Both the position numbers and the translations under genes were made by a program. 24,899 bases of DNA from Gracilaria domingensis (lineage: Eukaryota; Rhodophyta; Florideophyceae; Gracilariales; Gracilariaceae). Of this stretch, positions 10,880 through 19,084 are shown one piece after another. Within the stretch, counting starts at the first letter, position 1. The number at the start of each line of letters is the position of its first letter. Where the stretch lies: NCBI GenBank assembly GCA_022539475.1, contig VCMS01000481.1, positions 1 through 24,899 of the forward strand, given 5' to 3'. Below the pieces are notes generated by a model. It worked only from the letters and a program-made list of their open reading frames with translations, was not told the DNA's origin and did no database searches.

Positions 10880-11442
10880 GGGCGACCTGAAGGAAGTGGA
10901 GGGAGGGGGGCTATAGCTTTTGGACTAACAGGCTTTCTGGAGGTTGTCGTCTGGACCCACCCGTACAAAGGATGTAGGTCGGATATATGCGGAGGCGCTG
11001 TTTGGCGAGTAGAAATTGTGCTACTTAGAGAGAGAAAGCGCTGATCGGCGCTGTCTCTCAAACTAACACATGAATCGCGGCGGGGGTGGCGCATACGAGA
11101 GACTTTCTAACTTTGAAAATTGGCCTTCTTGTTATTTACGAAGTGTACCGAAGGTACGAAGGTACCGAAGGTCTTTCTGAGACGACTTTTCACTTTAGTT
11201 GCAGTACGGTAGCGCCATTTCGTTGGTATCGGTTTAGTTGCGCTTTTGAGCACATCTACAAATGGCGTACACGGCTGTGGCGAGCCATTGACATACTCTT
11301 GGCGTACTACGTTTTACAGTACGCCATTTGTGCGGGCATTCACAAGTGACTTGGTGCTCCACGTTGTCCACCTGTACGCCATTCGTGTTTCAGTAGCAAA
11401 TTTGTAGCAATATAGTACGTTATTAGTACACTTTAAATTCTC
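10880..11442. other. Non-coding stretch with short repeats
   Basis: No supported gene. There is a short degenerate tandem (GTACCGAAG / GTACGAAG / GTACCGAAG) at about 11145-11170 and a cluster of GTACGCCATT-type words on both strands (listed separately). Confidence 0.6.
11209..11387. repeat. Cluster of inverted and direct GTACGCCATTTGT-type repeats
   Basis: ACAAATGGCGTAC at 11258-11270 and GTACGCCATTTGT at 11319-11331 are perfect 13-bp inverted repeats about 48 bp apart. Near-copies lie at 11374-11387 (GTACGCCATTCGTG, direct), 11209-11222 (GTAGCGCCATTTCG, direct) and about 11299-11308 (CTTGGCGTAC, inverted). This could be the terminal or subterminal repeat of a small transposon, or clustered protein-binding sites. 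Confidence 0.6.
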
Positions 11443-12060
11443 CTAGGGATTCCGCCCATACTTGTGATGCCTGTGCTTGATAATGATGTGCCCAGCGTCG
11501 TCATCCTTGTGCATCCCAAGTGCCGAGAACAAGCTTTCTTCTTCCTGGTCATCTTCAGGAAAGATATGCACGAAACTCCCTGGATCGGATAGCTCATTCA
11601 GCGTGATAGGGCGCGACAGAACATTGTCAAAGTGGCTGGCGTCCTTGATAAAGCAACCGTCGGCTACGTGATTTCGCGCAACTCGTCGACCTGGGTGTTC
11701 AATATTGATTGAAATCCAATGCCATCGTCCACCGTACTTGCGAGCGATGTGACAGTCAGATCTGCCTCGTTTTTCACAACAGCGCCGAATACCGAGGCGA
11801 CACAGCCCCAAGGCGCCTTCTGAACCGTGTCAAGCGTGCGGTCTGATGCTACGAATATTTCATATGTCATGTCAACCTCGTACACGGCATGATTGGACCC
11901 GACGAGCAAAGGGCGCCCGACCTGACAGATGGCCGTTATGAACCCCTGTACCAAGAATCATACATGCATAACCATCATGACACAAAGCATTATACAAGCT
12001 TGTGATTGCCACAGGTTTATCAAGAACGGGATATTCAGAGTTGGGATCATACTGCAACAC
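11443..12060 (-). pseudogene. Unidentified minus-strand coding fragments
   Basis: Three overlapping minus-strand readings look like pieces of one protein in shifting frames. They are 12060 to about 11940 (PNSEYPVLDKPVAITSLYNA), 11954-11664 (CQVGRPLLVGSNHAVYEVDM, then TLDTVQKAPWGCVASVFGAV), and 11740-11443 (GGRWHWISINIEHPG, then FVHIFPEDDQEEESLFSALG, ending His/Lys-rich). I recognise no family. Either two small introns or two frameshifts would be needed to join them. Confidence that this was once a gene is modest. Confidence 0.35.
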
Positions 12061-12296
12061 ATACGAGGAAATGGAATGAGTGACAGTGAAAATGACATCG
12101 AGTTATCGAACGAGGAGATGAGACGAATGCTTGGGTACGTGCACAAAGTGTGCACGAACATGGGAGGGAAAAGTGGTGGCCTGAAAGGTGTTTGAGGAGA
12201 CATCAGGCTCTGGGGATGGTGGGAGAGAGCGGTGTGGTTTATCTCGCGGTGATTGGCGGCGGCGTGCTCTAGTCAATGAGACATTGTGGGACACAG
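12061..12296. other. Short spacer
   Basis: A + strand frame from 12075 (MSDSENDIELSNEEMRRMLG) to a TGA at 12193 is open but only 39 codons and unrecognised. Otherwise nothing is seen between the minus-strand fragments and the end of the Ulp1 gene. Confidence 0.4.
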
Positions 12297-13541
12297 TTAT
12301 CGAAACCTTTTCGGTGGCCTTCTTATTCGTTTGGATGGTACCTCTTGGTTCTGTTTCATATTACTATCAGACTCCTTTGATTCGTTCATTATAACATTCA
12401 GATTAAGTTTGTTGCCTGGCTGAGACATATGTGTCTCGTTCTTACTCACCAAATTTGTTGAAGGACCAGGATTCGTTTCACGATCGTTTGGTGTGGATTC
12501 TTGCTGAGTTGTTACACCCCGTACCGATGTAATTGAATCTCTATCTTCGTCGTTACACGCTTCTGAAATCTCTTTCGGGCTTTCGGTAACCACTTCAGTC
12601 TTCACATTACGCAGAGTCGGAGCAGAAAACATTTCCAGAGGTACGCACGAATAGCCCTTAATAAACAGTTCCGCTCTTGAACGCAATACTTCTATATCAT
12701 GTTGCTTAAACAATGGAACAGCCCCACGCTCCAAATTCTCCATTACCCATGCTACGAAAATACCGCAAGAACCGCCATCTGTCTGCCTTGGATACGCAGA
12801 CTTCTCCAAAACCACCCATTCCCGTTGTGGGCGCTTCAATTTAGATTCCATGAAATCCAAAAAGTCCTTCATCAGCTGAGACGCTTCCGTTGCAGTGTTC
12901 GTTATGCGCAAAAAAGAGTCGTATACCGTAATCATCGAGTAGTCCATATTGATTGCTAATAAAAACCAATGACGATCTGCAAGAAACGGAGAAAGAATTA
13001 CTTCGGTGTCTTTGAACGACCAGGATGTCTTCTGAAACCAACGGTGTAAGTCCTCAAACACTTCGCAACGCTTTTCTGAACCTACTACATGCCCTAACCG
13101 CGAGATAAAAAAACTGTCCAGTACGACTACTTTCTTGCAATTCCCAAAACCTTGAAAACGATCTATGTTTCGCTTTCTTAGCCGAGCGGCGAACAGATCC
13201 ATAAAGTCGTTATCTACCCACCCTTCGCTTGTGCGAAGTTGTGAAATTACAGATGCAGAAACGGTAATGTTTTCAAATGAAAATGACTCAGGGTCGAAAG
13301 CGATCACAGACTTTTCTTTTGCATTAAGATCTCGAAGTAGTAAATTATCTTTTCTTTCGTTAAGATCTTTCTCCTTCGAAAATGCTTTGCGTTTCCTACG
13401 TGATCTGATAGCTAGACTAGAACTTGAAATAGTTGCGCGGGAAGAACTTACCCCTGCCAAACTGCCCTCTTGAACAACACGTCTTCTAAGAAATAGTTTC
13501 TCAATGTCCTCTTCGAATTGCTGAAAGATATTGAAGTCCAT
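12297..13541 (-). CDS. Ulp1-like SUMO/Ubl protease (peptidase family C48)
   Basis: The intact ORF is 414 aa, ATG to TAA. Ulp1/SENP cysteine proteases process and remove SUMO-like modifiers. A basic N-terminus (SRRKRKAF, about residues 47-55) could act as a nuclear signal. The catalytic domain spans about residues 85-305, with WVDND (107-111; family 'WLND.vi'). The catalytic set is His191 (ADRHWFLLAIN), Asp208 (ITVYDS), Gln253 (PRQTDGGSCG) and Cys259 in the same motif. All catalytic residues are present. The C-terminal tail (310-414) is acidic/polar and ends in basic KRIRRPPKRFR. C48 proteases are host enzymes but are also carried by Mutator-like and other transposons. Here the gene sits in repeat-rich DNA, with a coiled-coil ORF 1.4 kb upstream on the same strand. 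It is one of the few undamaged ORFs in the window, which argues for recent selection or recent arrival. Confidence 0.88.
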   Translation of the reverse strand: MDFNIFQQFEEDIEKLFLRRRVVQEGSLAGVSSSRATISSSSLAIRSRRKRKAFSKEKDLNERKDNLLLRDLNAKEKSVIAFDPESFSFENITVSASVISQLRTSEGWVDNDFMDLFAARLRKRNIDRFQGFGNCKKVVVLDSFFISRLGHVVGSEKRCEVFEDLHRWFQKTSWSFKDTEVILSPFLADRHWFLLAINMDYSMITVYDSFLRITNTATEASQLMKDFLDFMESKLKRPQREWVVLEKSAYPRQTDGGSCGIFVAWVMENLERGAVPLFKQHDIEVLRSRAELFIKGYSCVPLEMFSAPTLRNVKTEVVTESPKEISEACNDEDRDSITSVRGVTTQQESTPNDRETNPGPSTNLVSKNETHMSQPGNKLNLNVIMNESKESDSNMKQNQEVPSKRIRRPPKRFR

Positions 13542-13544
13542 GAC

Positions 13545-14975
13545 CGGTCAGCGCAACGACTCCAACTGAGAGTTTTCAGATTCCTCAGACAGTGAAGGTG
13601 ATCACGCAATGGAACGCGGAAGAGAGCAACTCCTTTCCAGCTTATGATGTAACGTGGCTGAGATCAACAAATCATTTTCTGAAAAACTGAATTTTGCTTT
13701 CAGCGGCTCCATGCCGAGCAGCGGCAAAGTGTACAGCACTAGCAGCGTGGCGTGGTTCCACGTAGGATATTGCTGCTGCCGTGGCAGCGAGCCGGCGGCG
13801 GCACCCACCGCCTGTCATGAACATGGCCGTCGTTGAGAAAGGTGCGTAAGCTCATAGAGAGAGGACGTGAAGTGGGCGTTGGTGTGGCCGGGCACAAGCG
13901 CCCGCGGCGCAGAGAGAAACCTTGCGCTACACCACCTCTAGCGTTCTCTGTCGCTGCCGCGCTTGCGGGCGCGTGTGCGCGTGCGTCGGGGGAATCAACA
14001 TGCGCCGCGCGCCCCGCCGGGCCTTTGCGCTTGATGCCATCGCCACCGGCTGTCGACCGCCTGCACGTGAAGCTGCCAAGGCACGTGCGCCAGGCATGGT
14101 GCCTGCAGCCTATCGAGCTGCTGCCTATCGAGCTACCGCAGCAAGTCTGGCACGCGTTGTTCCGCCCGTGGTCTGTTCGCTATGCCACCGCTTGGGTTTG
14201 GTGTTGCTGCCACGCTCGCAGGATCGTGGGCGCGGGCGCTGGGAGATCAACAATCACAGCGCGCCCGGACGGACTGGACACTTGCTCGACGACATCGCCG
14301 TCAGGCACCGACCGCCGGCCCATGGAGCTGCCGCCGCGCATTCGGCGGCATGGTGCCTGTCGGGCGTAGAGCAGCAGCGGCGTGTCGACGTGCGCTGCTG
14401 CCCCCTTTTGTCTAAATTCCTTGCGCGGCTGGCGCTCCCTGCGTCCGACAAACAGCGCTGCGCGACCGTGCGCTGCCCGACTTGACGTGTTACCAAACGT
14501 CTACGTGGTCTTGATCTGCGCCGTTGTGCTGCTCCTTAAGCTCACCGCTACGTCGTCGTTGTTCATGGCTGTGTCTCTTCTGACCCTCTTTTCCCGTCAG
14601 TGTTACGAGCCGGAGGCCCCTCGCGGCTACCCATTTCACGCTGGAGCAGCAGCAAGCTTGTTGCTTCGCGTCAGTTGCTTGCCGTTTTCTTGTGGCTCTC
14701 GCTTGCTGTCCATTATGTGCTCCGAGCGTAGTGACACGCGAGCATGCGTCGGAACATGCGAGAGAATCGCACGCACATTTTTGAAACTGGTGAACTCAAT
14801 TTTATCATCCACATCTTTCTCTCAACATGTGATCGTAACTTTTCAAAGCGTGCGTACGGAAAGCTTTAACAGACCACCCGAAAACAACAAAAAAATACAA
14901 AAGCTGTGATTCCAGTTGCTGTACAGGGAGGAAACTTCCCGCAAGTTGACGACGAAGTTCATTCTGCGCCCTGAG
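13545..14975. other. GC-rich intergenic region
   Basis: No supported gene. Several + strand frames stay open between 13833 and 14909, but they are rich in Arg, Ala, Pro and Cys and overlap in all frames, as expected of GC-rich non-coding DNA. It contains a diverged tandem duplication (listed separately). On the minus strand it could be the promoter/leader region of the Ulp1 gene or an intron region between the coiled-coil ORF and Ulp1. Confidence 0.5.
13945..14400 (+). repeat. Diverged tandem duplication, about 254-bp unit
   Basis: Two copies align at a constant offset. GGCATGGTGCCTG recurs at 14093-14105 and 14347-14359 (offset 254), and CGACCGCC at 14054-14061 and 14309-14316 (offset 255). 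The CATCGCC preceding it and the GATCAACA / GAATCAACA stretch also recur. Copies are clearly diverged, so the duplication is not recent. Confidence 0.6.
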
Positions 14976-15817
14976 TCATTCTTGAGTTATTTTATTCAGT
15001 CGTCTTTCTATTTCAGTCTTCATTCTGGATAAGTCTGCTCGGCTCATGGTATTTAAACTAAATTCAAATGGGGTGATAGAAAGACGCCTGGTACCGGAGC
15101 GCGTGACGCGTCGGTCCTTCCTCAAGTTTCGAAGTTCAGATTTCAAAAGTTCAATCTCCTTCAGCAATGCCTTTTCAGTCTTCTTCTTTTCTTTAAGCGT
15201 CTTCCTCAGTTCCTCCAAATCAACCATGCCGGACATGCTGCCTTCGACATCGATACCTCCCTCATTTTCTGCCCCTGGGTGCTTCGACAACTCCGTAACC
15301 CTCTCTGATGTAGATGCACTGTTCCTGCTTCCGTGACGTCGTACATCAGACCAAGTTTTCTTTCTTTCTTTCTGTAAAGACGGCACCTCCCCTAAAGCCT
15401 TTGCCTTCCTTTTCTCGCCACGAGTGTCAGCACTTGGAGCTGTTTCCTTGCTTTCTTTTCCCAATAGTTTCAGAACTGTGCTCTGCAAATCACCACGCTT
15501 AACAGCTTTGATGAACTGAGTGCAAAGCGGAGCGAGCTTCAAAGCGCCATTTTTACCAACCATATGATTCCTTAACCGCAGTCCCTCTGAACAAAGCTCA
15601 ATAATAGCTAATAATTGTGGAGAGGAAAGTTCCCTTGCGTACCCTATATGAGTGCTGTTGAATTCAGGCATCAAATGGTAGTTTTCCCATAACACAAGTA
15701 TATCCAAAACCGATTTCCTAGCACCTAAATAGAACATGGTCTTGGACATATATGTCTCAATTAGGCGCATACACCCCAACAACTGTCGATTCAAATGTCG
15801 CGTTGTATGGGAGTAGT
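14976..15817 (-). CDS. Coiled-coil protein of unknown function, 5' end cut by the LTR
   Basis: The frame is open from inside the LTR down to TGA at 14976. The first Met in unique sequence is at 15770 (MRLIETYMSK), giving 264 aa, but the frame stays open up to the LTR edge, so the true N-terminus is probably lost. N-terminal part: helix-like, with VLDILVLWENYHLMPEFN. Middle: basic and low complexity (GEKRKAKAL, QKERKKTW). A clear heptad coiled coil follows (VDLEELRKTLKEKKKTEKA, then LLKEIELLKSELRNLRKD). Last come a basic RRVTRSGTRR patch and a short helix ending RRLNKITQE. I recognise no family. Same strand as the Ulp1 gene, it could be an accessory ORF of the same mobile element or a host gene broken by the retrotransposon. 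Confidence 0.6.
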
Positions 15818-16420
15818 TGTACAGAAAGTGATTGCGATCATGATCCTCCGAAGAGCCTAGTCCTGTGGTGCAAAACCCTCGACGGGAAAACAACAAGCCG
15901 CGTCGCGGACGAGCACCTCAGGGTGTTCAGGCCCTGCTCCCCTGTGAAGGGCAGTCGAGCGGCAGAACCCTCCGATAGGGCCAACACGAGCCGGGTGTAA
16001 ATCCGGGTGGCCCCGATCTGGGCGTGCAGTCGGAGGTAGAAGGGGTAGAATCGGCGTAGGTATCCGGATGGTTCCGGCGAGCCACAGCGAGTGGGGGTAT
16101 CCAGCCCAACGGTATGGGACGACAAAAGATCAACAAACGAGCCGCACTGCGGAGCACTGACTCGCGATAAGCGGGAAAACTCCCGAGACAAATAAAACAA
16201 ACCTACAATGTAGGGCAGAGTAGCGAAAGCCGTAAGACGGAAATGACAACAATAAAATAGATAAGAAAAGTGCCGTGACGACGGATTAGTACTCCTCAGG
16301 GACGGAGGTTGGTTGATCAGCCCGGAATTGCGGCGGTATTCCCCAGGATGGGGCTGGTGACCGTGCGCAAGCGGCAAGAAGATCAGAGCCAAAGGCCTCG
16401 TTGAGGTTTACTTCCCGTAC

Positions 16421-16442
16421 AGTGGCGGCAAGTGCCGCCACT
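16421..16442. repeat. 10-bp inverted repeat at the LTR start site
   Basis: AGTGGCGGCA (16421-16430) and TGCCGCCACT (16433-16442) pair perfectly across a 2-nt loop. It overlaps the TATA-proximal DNA and would lie just upstream of, or at, the 5' end of the element RNA. Confidence 0.85.
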
Positions 16443-16449
16443 TATATAC
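16443..16449 (-). promoter_or_regulatory. TATA box of the LTR promoter
   Basis: The minus strand reads CCGTATATAAGTGG. Transcription of the retroelement would start roughly 25-30 bp downstream, near 16415. A 10-bp hairpin lies between the TATA box and that point. Confidence 0.6.
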
Positions 16450-16484
16450 GGCACTTGAAAATATCAATTAAAATATCTAACTAT

Positions 16485-16557
16485 CCGGCGCTGCCGGCCA
16501 ATACACTACAGGTGTGCCCCCGTGGCATGCTTGCCACGGGGCCCGCGCGATCGGGCC
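16485..16557. repeat. Three successive hairpins in U3
   Basis: CCGGC-GCT-GCCGG (16485-16497) is a 13-nt hairpin. CCCCGTGGCA (16518-16527) pairs with TGCCACGGGG (16532-16541) over loop TGCT. GGCCCG (16540-16545) pairs with CGGGCC (16552-16557). They may act as protein-binding sites or affect U3 structure. Confidence 0.85.
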
Positions 16558-16721
16558 AACTTGGCACACGTGTGCAGAAATACTACCCTTCCTAGGCATA
16601 CCCCAAAATAGGGGCACTACCCCAGTAGCCTCTCATAACCTGAGGTGTCGAAGCCGGTAACGGATCAACAAACTATGAAAAGCACCTCGGTGCATCCCCA
16701 CAAAGGGCGTTTTGCTCTACA

Positions 16722-16736
16722 TCTCCCCCTTCTCAG
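16722..16736 (-). promoter_or_regulatory. Polypurine tract (plus-strand primer site)
   Basis: On the minus strand this reads CTGAGAAGGGGGAGA, immediately followed by the LTR's TG. This is the usual place and composition for the RNase H-resistant primer of second-strand DNA synthesis. Near-identical tracts occur at 18701-18715, 20417-20429 and, less exactly, 23621-23633. Confidence 0.75.
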
Positions 16737-16774
16737 GCTGAGACACCGACTCCGTCGGCTCGATACGCCTCGCG

Positions 16775-18574
16775 ATGGAGGTATATAAGGAAGTCTCCCA
16801 AGACGGGTCTGCCGAGAACTGTTCGGAGCCACCAACACCTCCGGTGTCAGTAGCGAACCTCGTCATCTCGAGCCCTTCCGCGATGTCCAACGCACCGAAC
16901 GGCCCTCCGTCCTCGACGGCACGCATGCAAGTGTCGAACCCGCCGTTCCGGTCTGTTCCTCTCCCGCAGTCGGCGGCTGCCTCCCAGCCGGGTTCTTCCG
17001 GACAAGATCACGCTCCAGCTCAGGCTGGTCCCGCGCCCGTGTGGGATTGGTTCAACGCCGAGATGCCAGCTACGCTGGGTGGATGGCCTACCGCAGGCGC
17101 GTTACGCATCCGGGATCCCCACCGGCACAGTTTCCTTTTTGCCCAGGCTCCCTGGTTTGACGCCGAAGCCGTTCGGGATACAGAGCTCGTCGACTCGTAC
17201 GCTGTCGACGGTCAACTCCCTGGTGGGCTTCCTGCTGACGTTACCCGTTCATGGGACTGGATCGCCCGCGTTGCGGTTATACCGAGCTGCCTGTTTGTAG
17301 GTCGAAACGAGACGAGACAATTCGCTCGTAATGAGATGGCCCGCATTGGGTACGCGCGACACTTCCGAGCTCCGAACGAACATCCGGTGCCGGCACAGTA
17401 CCAGTACGATGTGGCACGTTACCGAACTTTCGGCGAGGTCGGCTACGGCGACCATCTAGCCAACGCGTTGGACGAAATTGACCGATATTCGGATACCGTT
17501 CAGCCGCAGCAGGAGTTGATCCTGTGGGCGCGGATGATCCTTCGCGCCGAGTTCCGGTTCCTTCGCCGTCCTGGACGGTCTCAATTTCATGAAGGCCTCC
17601 GCTTCGAGAGGAAATGGCGTTCCCGCTTCGGGGTACTGGTGCCGTACCAGTGCACGGAGGTGGAACGCATTGCGCGTCACTCCCATACTGGGCGATACCT
17701 GCCGCTGCCGTCATTCTGGCCTGCGGTCGAAGTCCCACGAGGGTGTCACGTAGAGCTACCGCCCTGCCTAACTTACATAGGCTCGTACTTCATGAATGAT
17801 CCGCCTCGCGGCCTGTGGAGCATCCTGGCAACAGAATGGACCGTCCGCGTTGCGGCTTTCCTCCTCATCGAGGCATATGATTCGTACCGAGTTTGGTTCA
17901 TCCCGGAACTCATCCGGCAAGCGATCCGAGCGTTGGATCTCTCCGAAGTGCTCGGCTTGGTCCGCAATGCGCGCGAAGCCACCGCGTTGGTGGACGTCAT
18001 TGACTAGATTGACTGGAATGAGGTGCCTGCTAGTCAGGTTTCCGACGGAGTCCGCCGGCAGTCGGACCGTTCTCCCGGACGGAACGTCAACGCCGGCGAC
18101 TTCGTATACTTTGACCCGTGGATTTGGGAGGTAATTGGCCCCGCTGAGGCGGCTGGTCGCCGCCGAGAGGAGCGATATATCCCGGAAGGGCACCCGCGTG
18201 GGTTCGTATACGTCGACGATGACGGTGATGACCCTGCAGAGGGAGGAAGTCCCATGGATGAGGGGAGCCCAGTGGGGGTTGCCTCGGAGCCCGACACTAC
18301 GGGAGATGACGACGAAGTCGTGATCGTTGACCCACCCGCTGTAGCGGCTCCCGCTCCGACCGGCCCGTGGGCTCAGGATGTAGCATCCGCCGTGGGCGGC
18401 AGTTCTTCTCTCACTCCGCGAGCGGCGGTCATTCGCGACTTCCTTCGAGGCGTGGGAGTGGCCGTTCCCGATACGGTGACCGACGAGTCGGAGTTGCAAG
18501 CAATAGCGGCACAGCGCTTCTCCGGGGCTCCCGGTAGTGGGGGCACCCCAGGTGCTGGGCCGTCCGGCGCGTAA
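16775..18574 (+). CDS. Antisense ORF of unknown function in the retroelement, one internal TAG
   Basis: ATG at 16775 opens 410 codons to TAG at 18005. The same frame then continues another 188 codons to TAA at 18572, so the intact form would be about 599 aa. The TAG lies in VID-stop-IDWNEVP, where Trp (TGG to TAG) would be natural. N-terminus (1-90): Pro/Ser-rich, probably disordered. Core: Trp/Arg/Tyr-rich and compositionally normal (VWDWFNAEMPATLGGWP, SWDWIARVAVIPSCLFVG, ELILWARMILRAEFRFLRR). After the stop: FVYFDPWIWEVIGP, then an acidic stretch (VDDDGDDP, DDDEVVIVD) and a Gly/Pro/Ser tail. No zinc knuckle, signal peptide or known family is seen. It runs opposite to pol, between the chromodomain ORF and the LTR. 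Some plant gypsy elements carry such antisense ORFs, but I cannot show homology. Confidence 0.65.
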
Positions 18575-18700
18575 TTCTCCGGCTCGCGATCCCCTACGGG
18601 CTACGGTAGTCCGCGATAGACCCCGATGATGAGGGGCGACTCAATAGTTAGAGGTAAACTTCTCCAGCCGTGCTGGCTTGGCTCAAACTCTTCGTCTTGC

Positions 18701-18715
18701 TCTCCCCCTTCTCAG
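18701..18715 (-). repeat. Second polypurine-like tract
   Basis: TCTCCCCCTTCTCAG on the + strand repeats exactly the 15 nt at 16722-16736. The two copies bracket the antisense ORF: 128 bp past its stop and 39 bp before its start. It could be a secondary plus-strand priming site, or a duplicated edge left when the ORF was acquired. Read on the + strand it also resembles a pyrimidine tract plus CAG splice acceptor. Confidence 0.7.
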
Positions 18716-18871
18716 TGGGCAATACCTCGTTTGAGGCTGTTGCGAATGGCCCACAAGAGAGGGGTAACTTTTCCGCACAAGCGGCTGTAGCGATAAAACT
18801 TCTTAGTCTTTCTTCCAGTTTCCTGGCTTCTTCTCCTTCTTCTTAGGCTTCTTTCTTCTTTATCTTCTTCT

Positions 18872-19059
18872 CCACTGTAAGTGGCTTCCGCATTTCGCGG
18901 CATGTTTGTTCAGCGAGAAGCTGTCCGCTTAGAGCGGCCTGGTCCGCCTGAGGCGGCTAAGTGATCTCGAGTTAACTTCAAGTTGCATCCGCTTGACGCG
19001 GCATATTCTTGCGTAATGCAATACTGTCCGCATGAGGCGGCATATTCCGTCTGGGACGG
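18872..19059. repeat. Array of 13-nt hairpins, non-coding
   Basis: Eight perfect mini-hairpins, each 13 nt, lie in under 200 bp. They are CCACT-GTA-AGTGG (18872), CCGC-ATTTC-GCGG (18888), CCGCT-TAG-AGCGG (18925), CCGCC-TGA-GGCGG (18944), CCGC-TTGAC-GCGG (18989), TTGC-GTAAT-GCAA (19009), CCGC-ATGAG-GCGG (19028) and CCGTC-TGG-GACGG (19047). Stems differ, so these are not copies of one sequence; only the symmetric 13-nt form and, mostly, the CC...GG ends are shared. The stretch between the antisense ORF and the chromodomain ORF holds no other supported feature; it also has T/C-rich DNA at 18800-18870. Confidence 0.85.
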
Positions 19060-19084
19060 CTGTGCTCAATAGAGACGTGGGTGG

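Larger units (their letters stand above)
15818..16721 (-). repeat. 3' LTR of the chromovirus
   Basis: On the minus strand the LTR begins TGTAGAGC directly after the polypurine tract. The far edge is uncertain. TG dinucleotides on the + strand at 15818, 15829 and 15841 would each give a CA-ending LTR; 15818 gives TGTA...TACA ends and a length near 904 bp. U3 runs from 16721 to about 16450 and contains hairpins and the TATA box; R and U5 follow. The second LTR copy is outside the window, so the assignment rests on the TG/CA ends, the polypurine tract and the promoter. Confidence 0.65.

Noticed and set aside
13833..14909. Long plus-strand frames in the GC-rich region
   Set aside because: Three overlapping frames are open at once, with Arg/Ala/Pro/Cys-rich composition and no family motifs. 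They contain a diverged tandem duplication, as expected of non-coding GC-rich DNA.
18701..18715. Second tract marking another 3' LTR
   Set aside because: The sequence beyond it (minus strand) begins GCAAGACG, not TG, and is not similar to the LTR start at 16721, so no second LTR was called.
18872..19059. CRISPR-like or tandem repeat array
   Set aside because: The units share symmetry and length but not sequence, spacing is irregular, and the DNA is eukaryotic.
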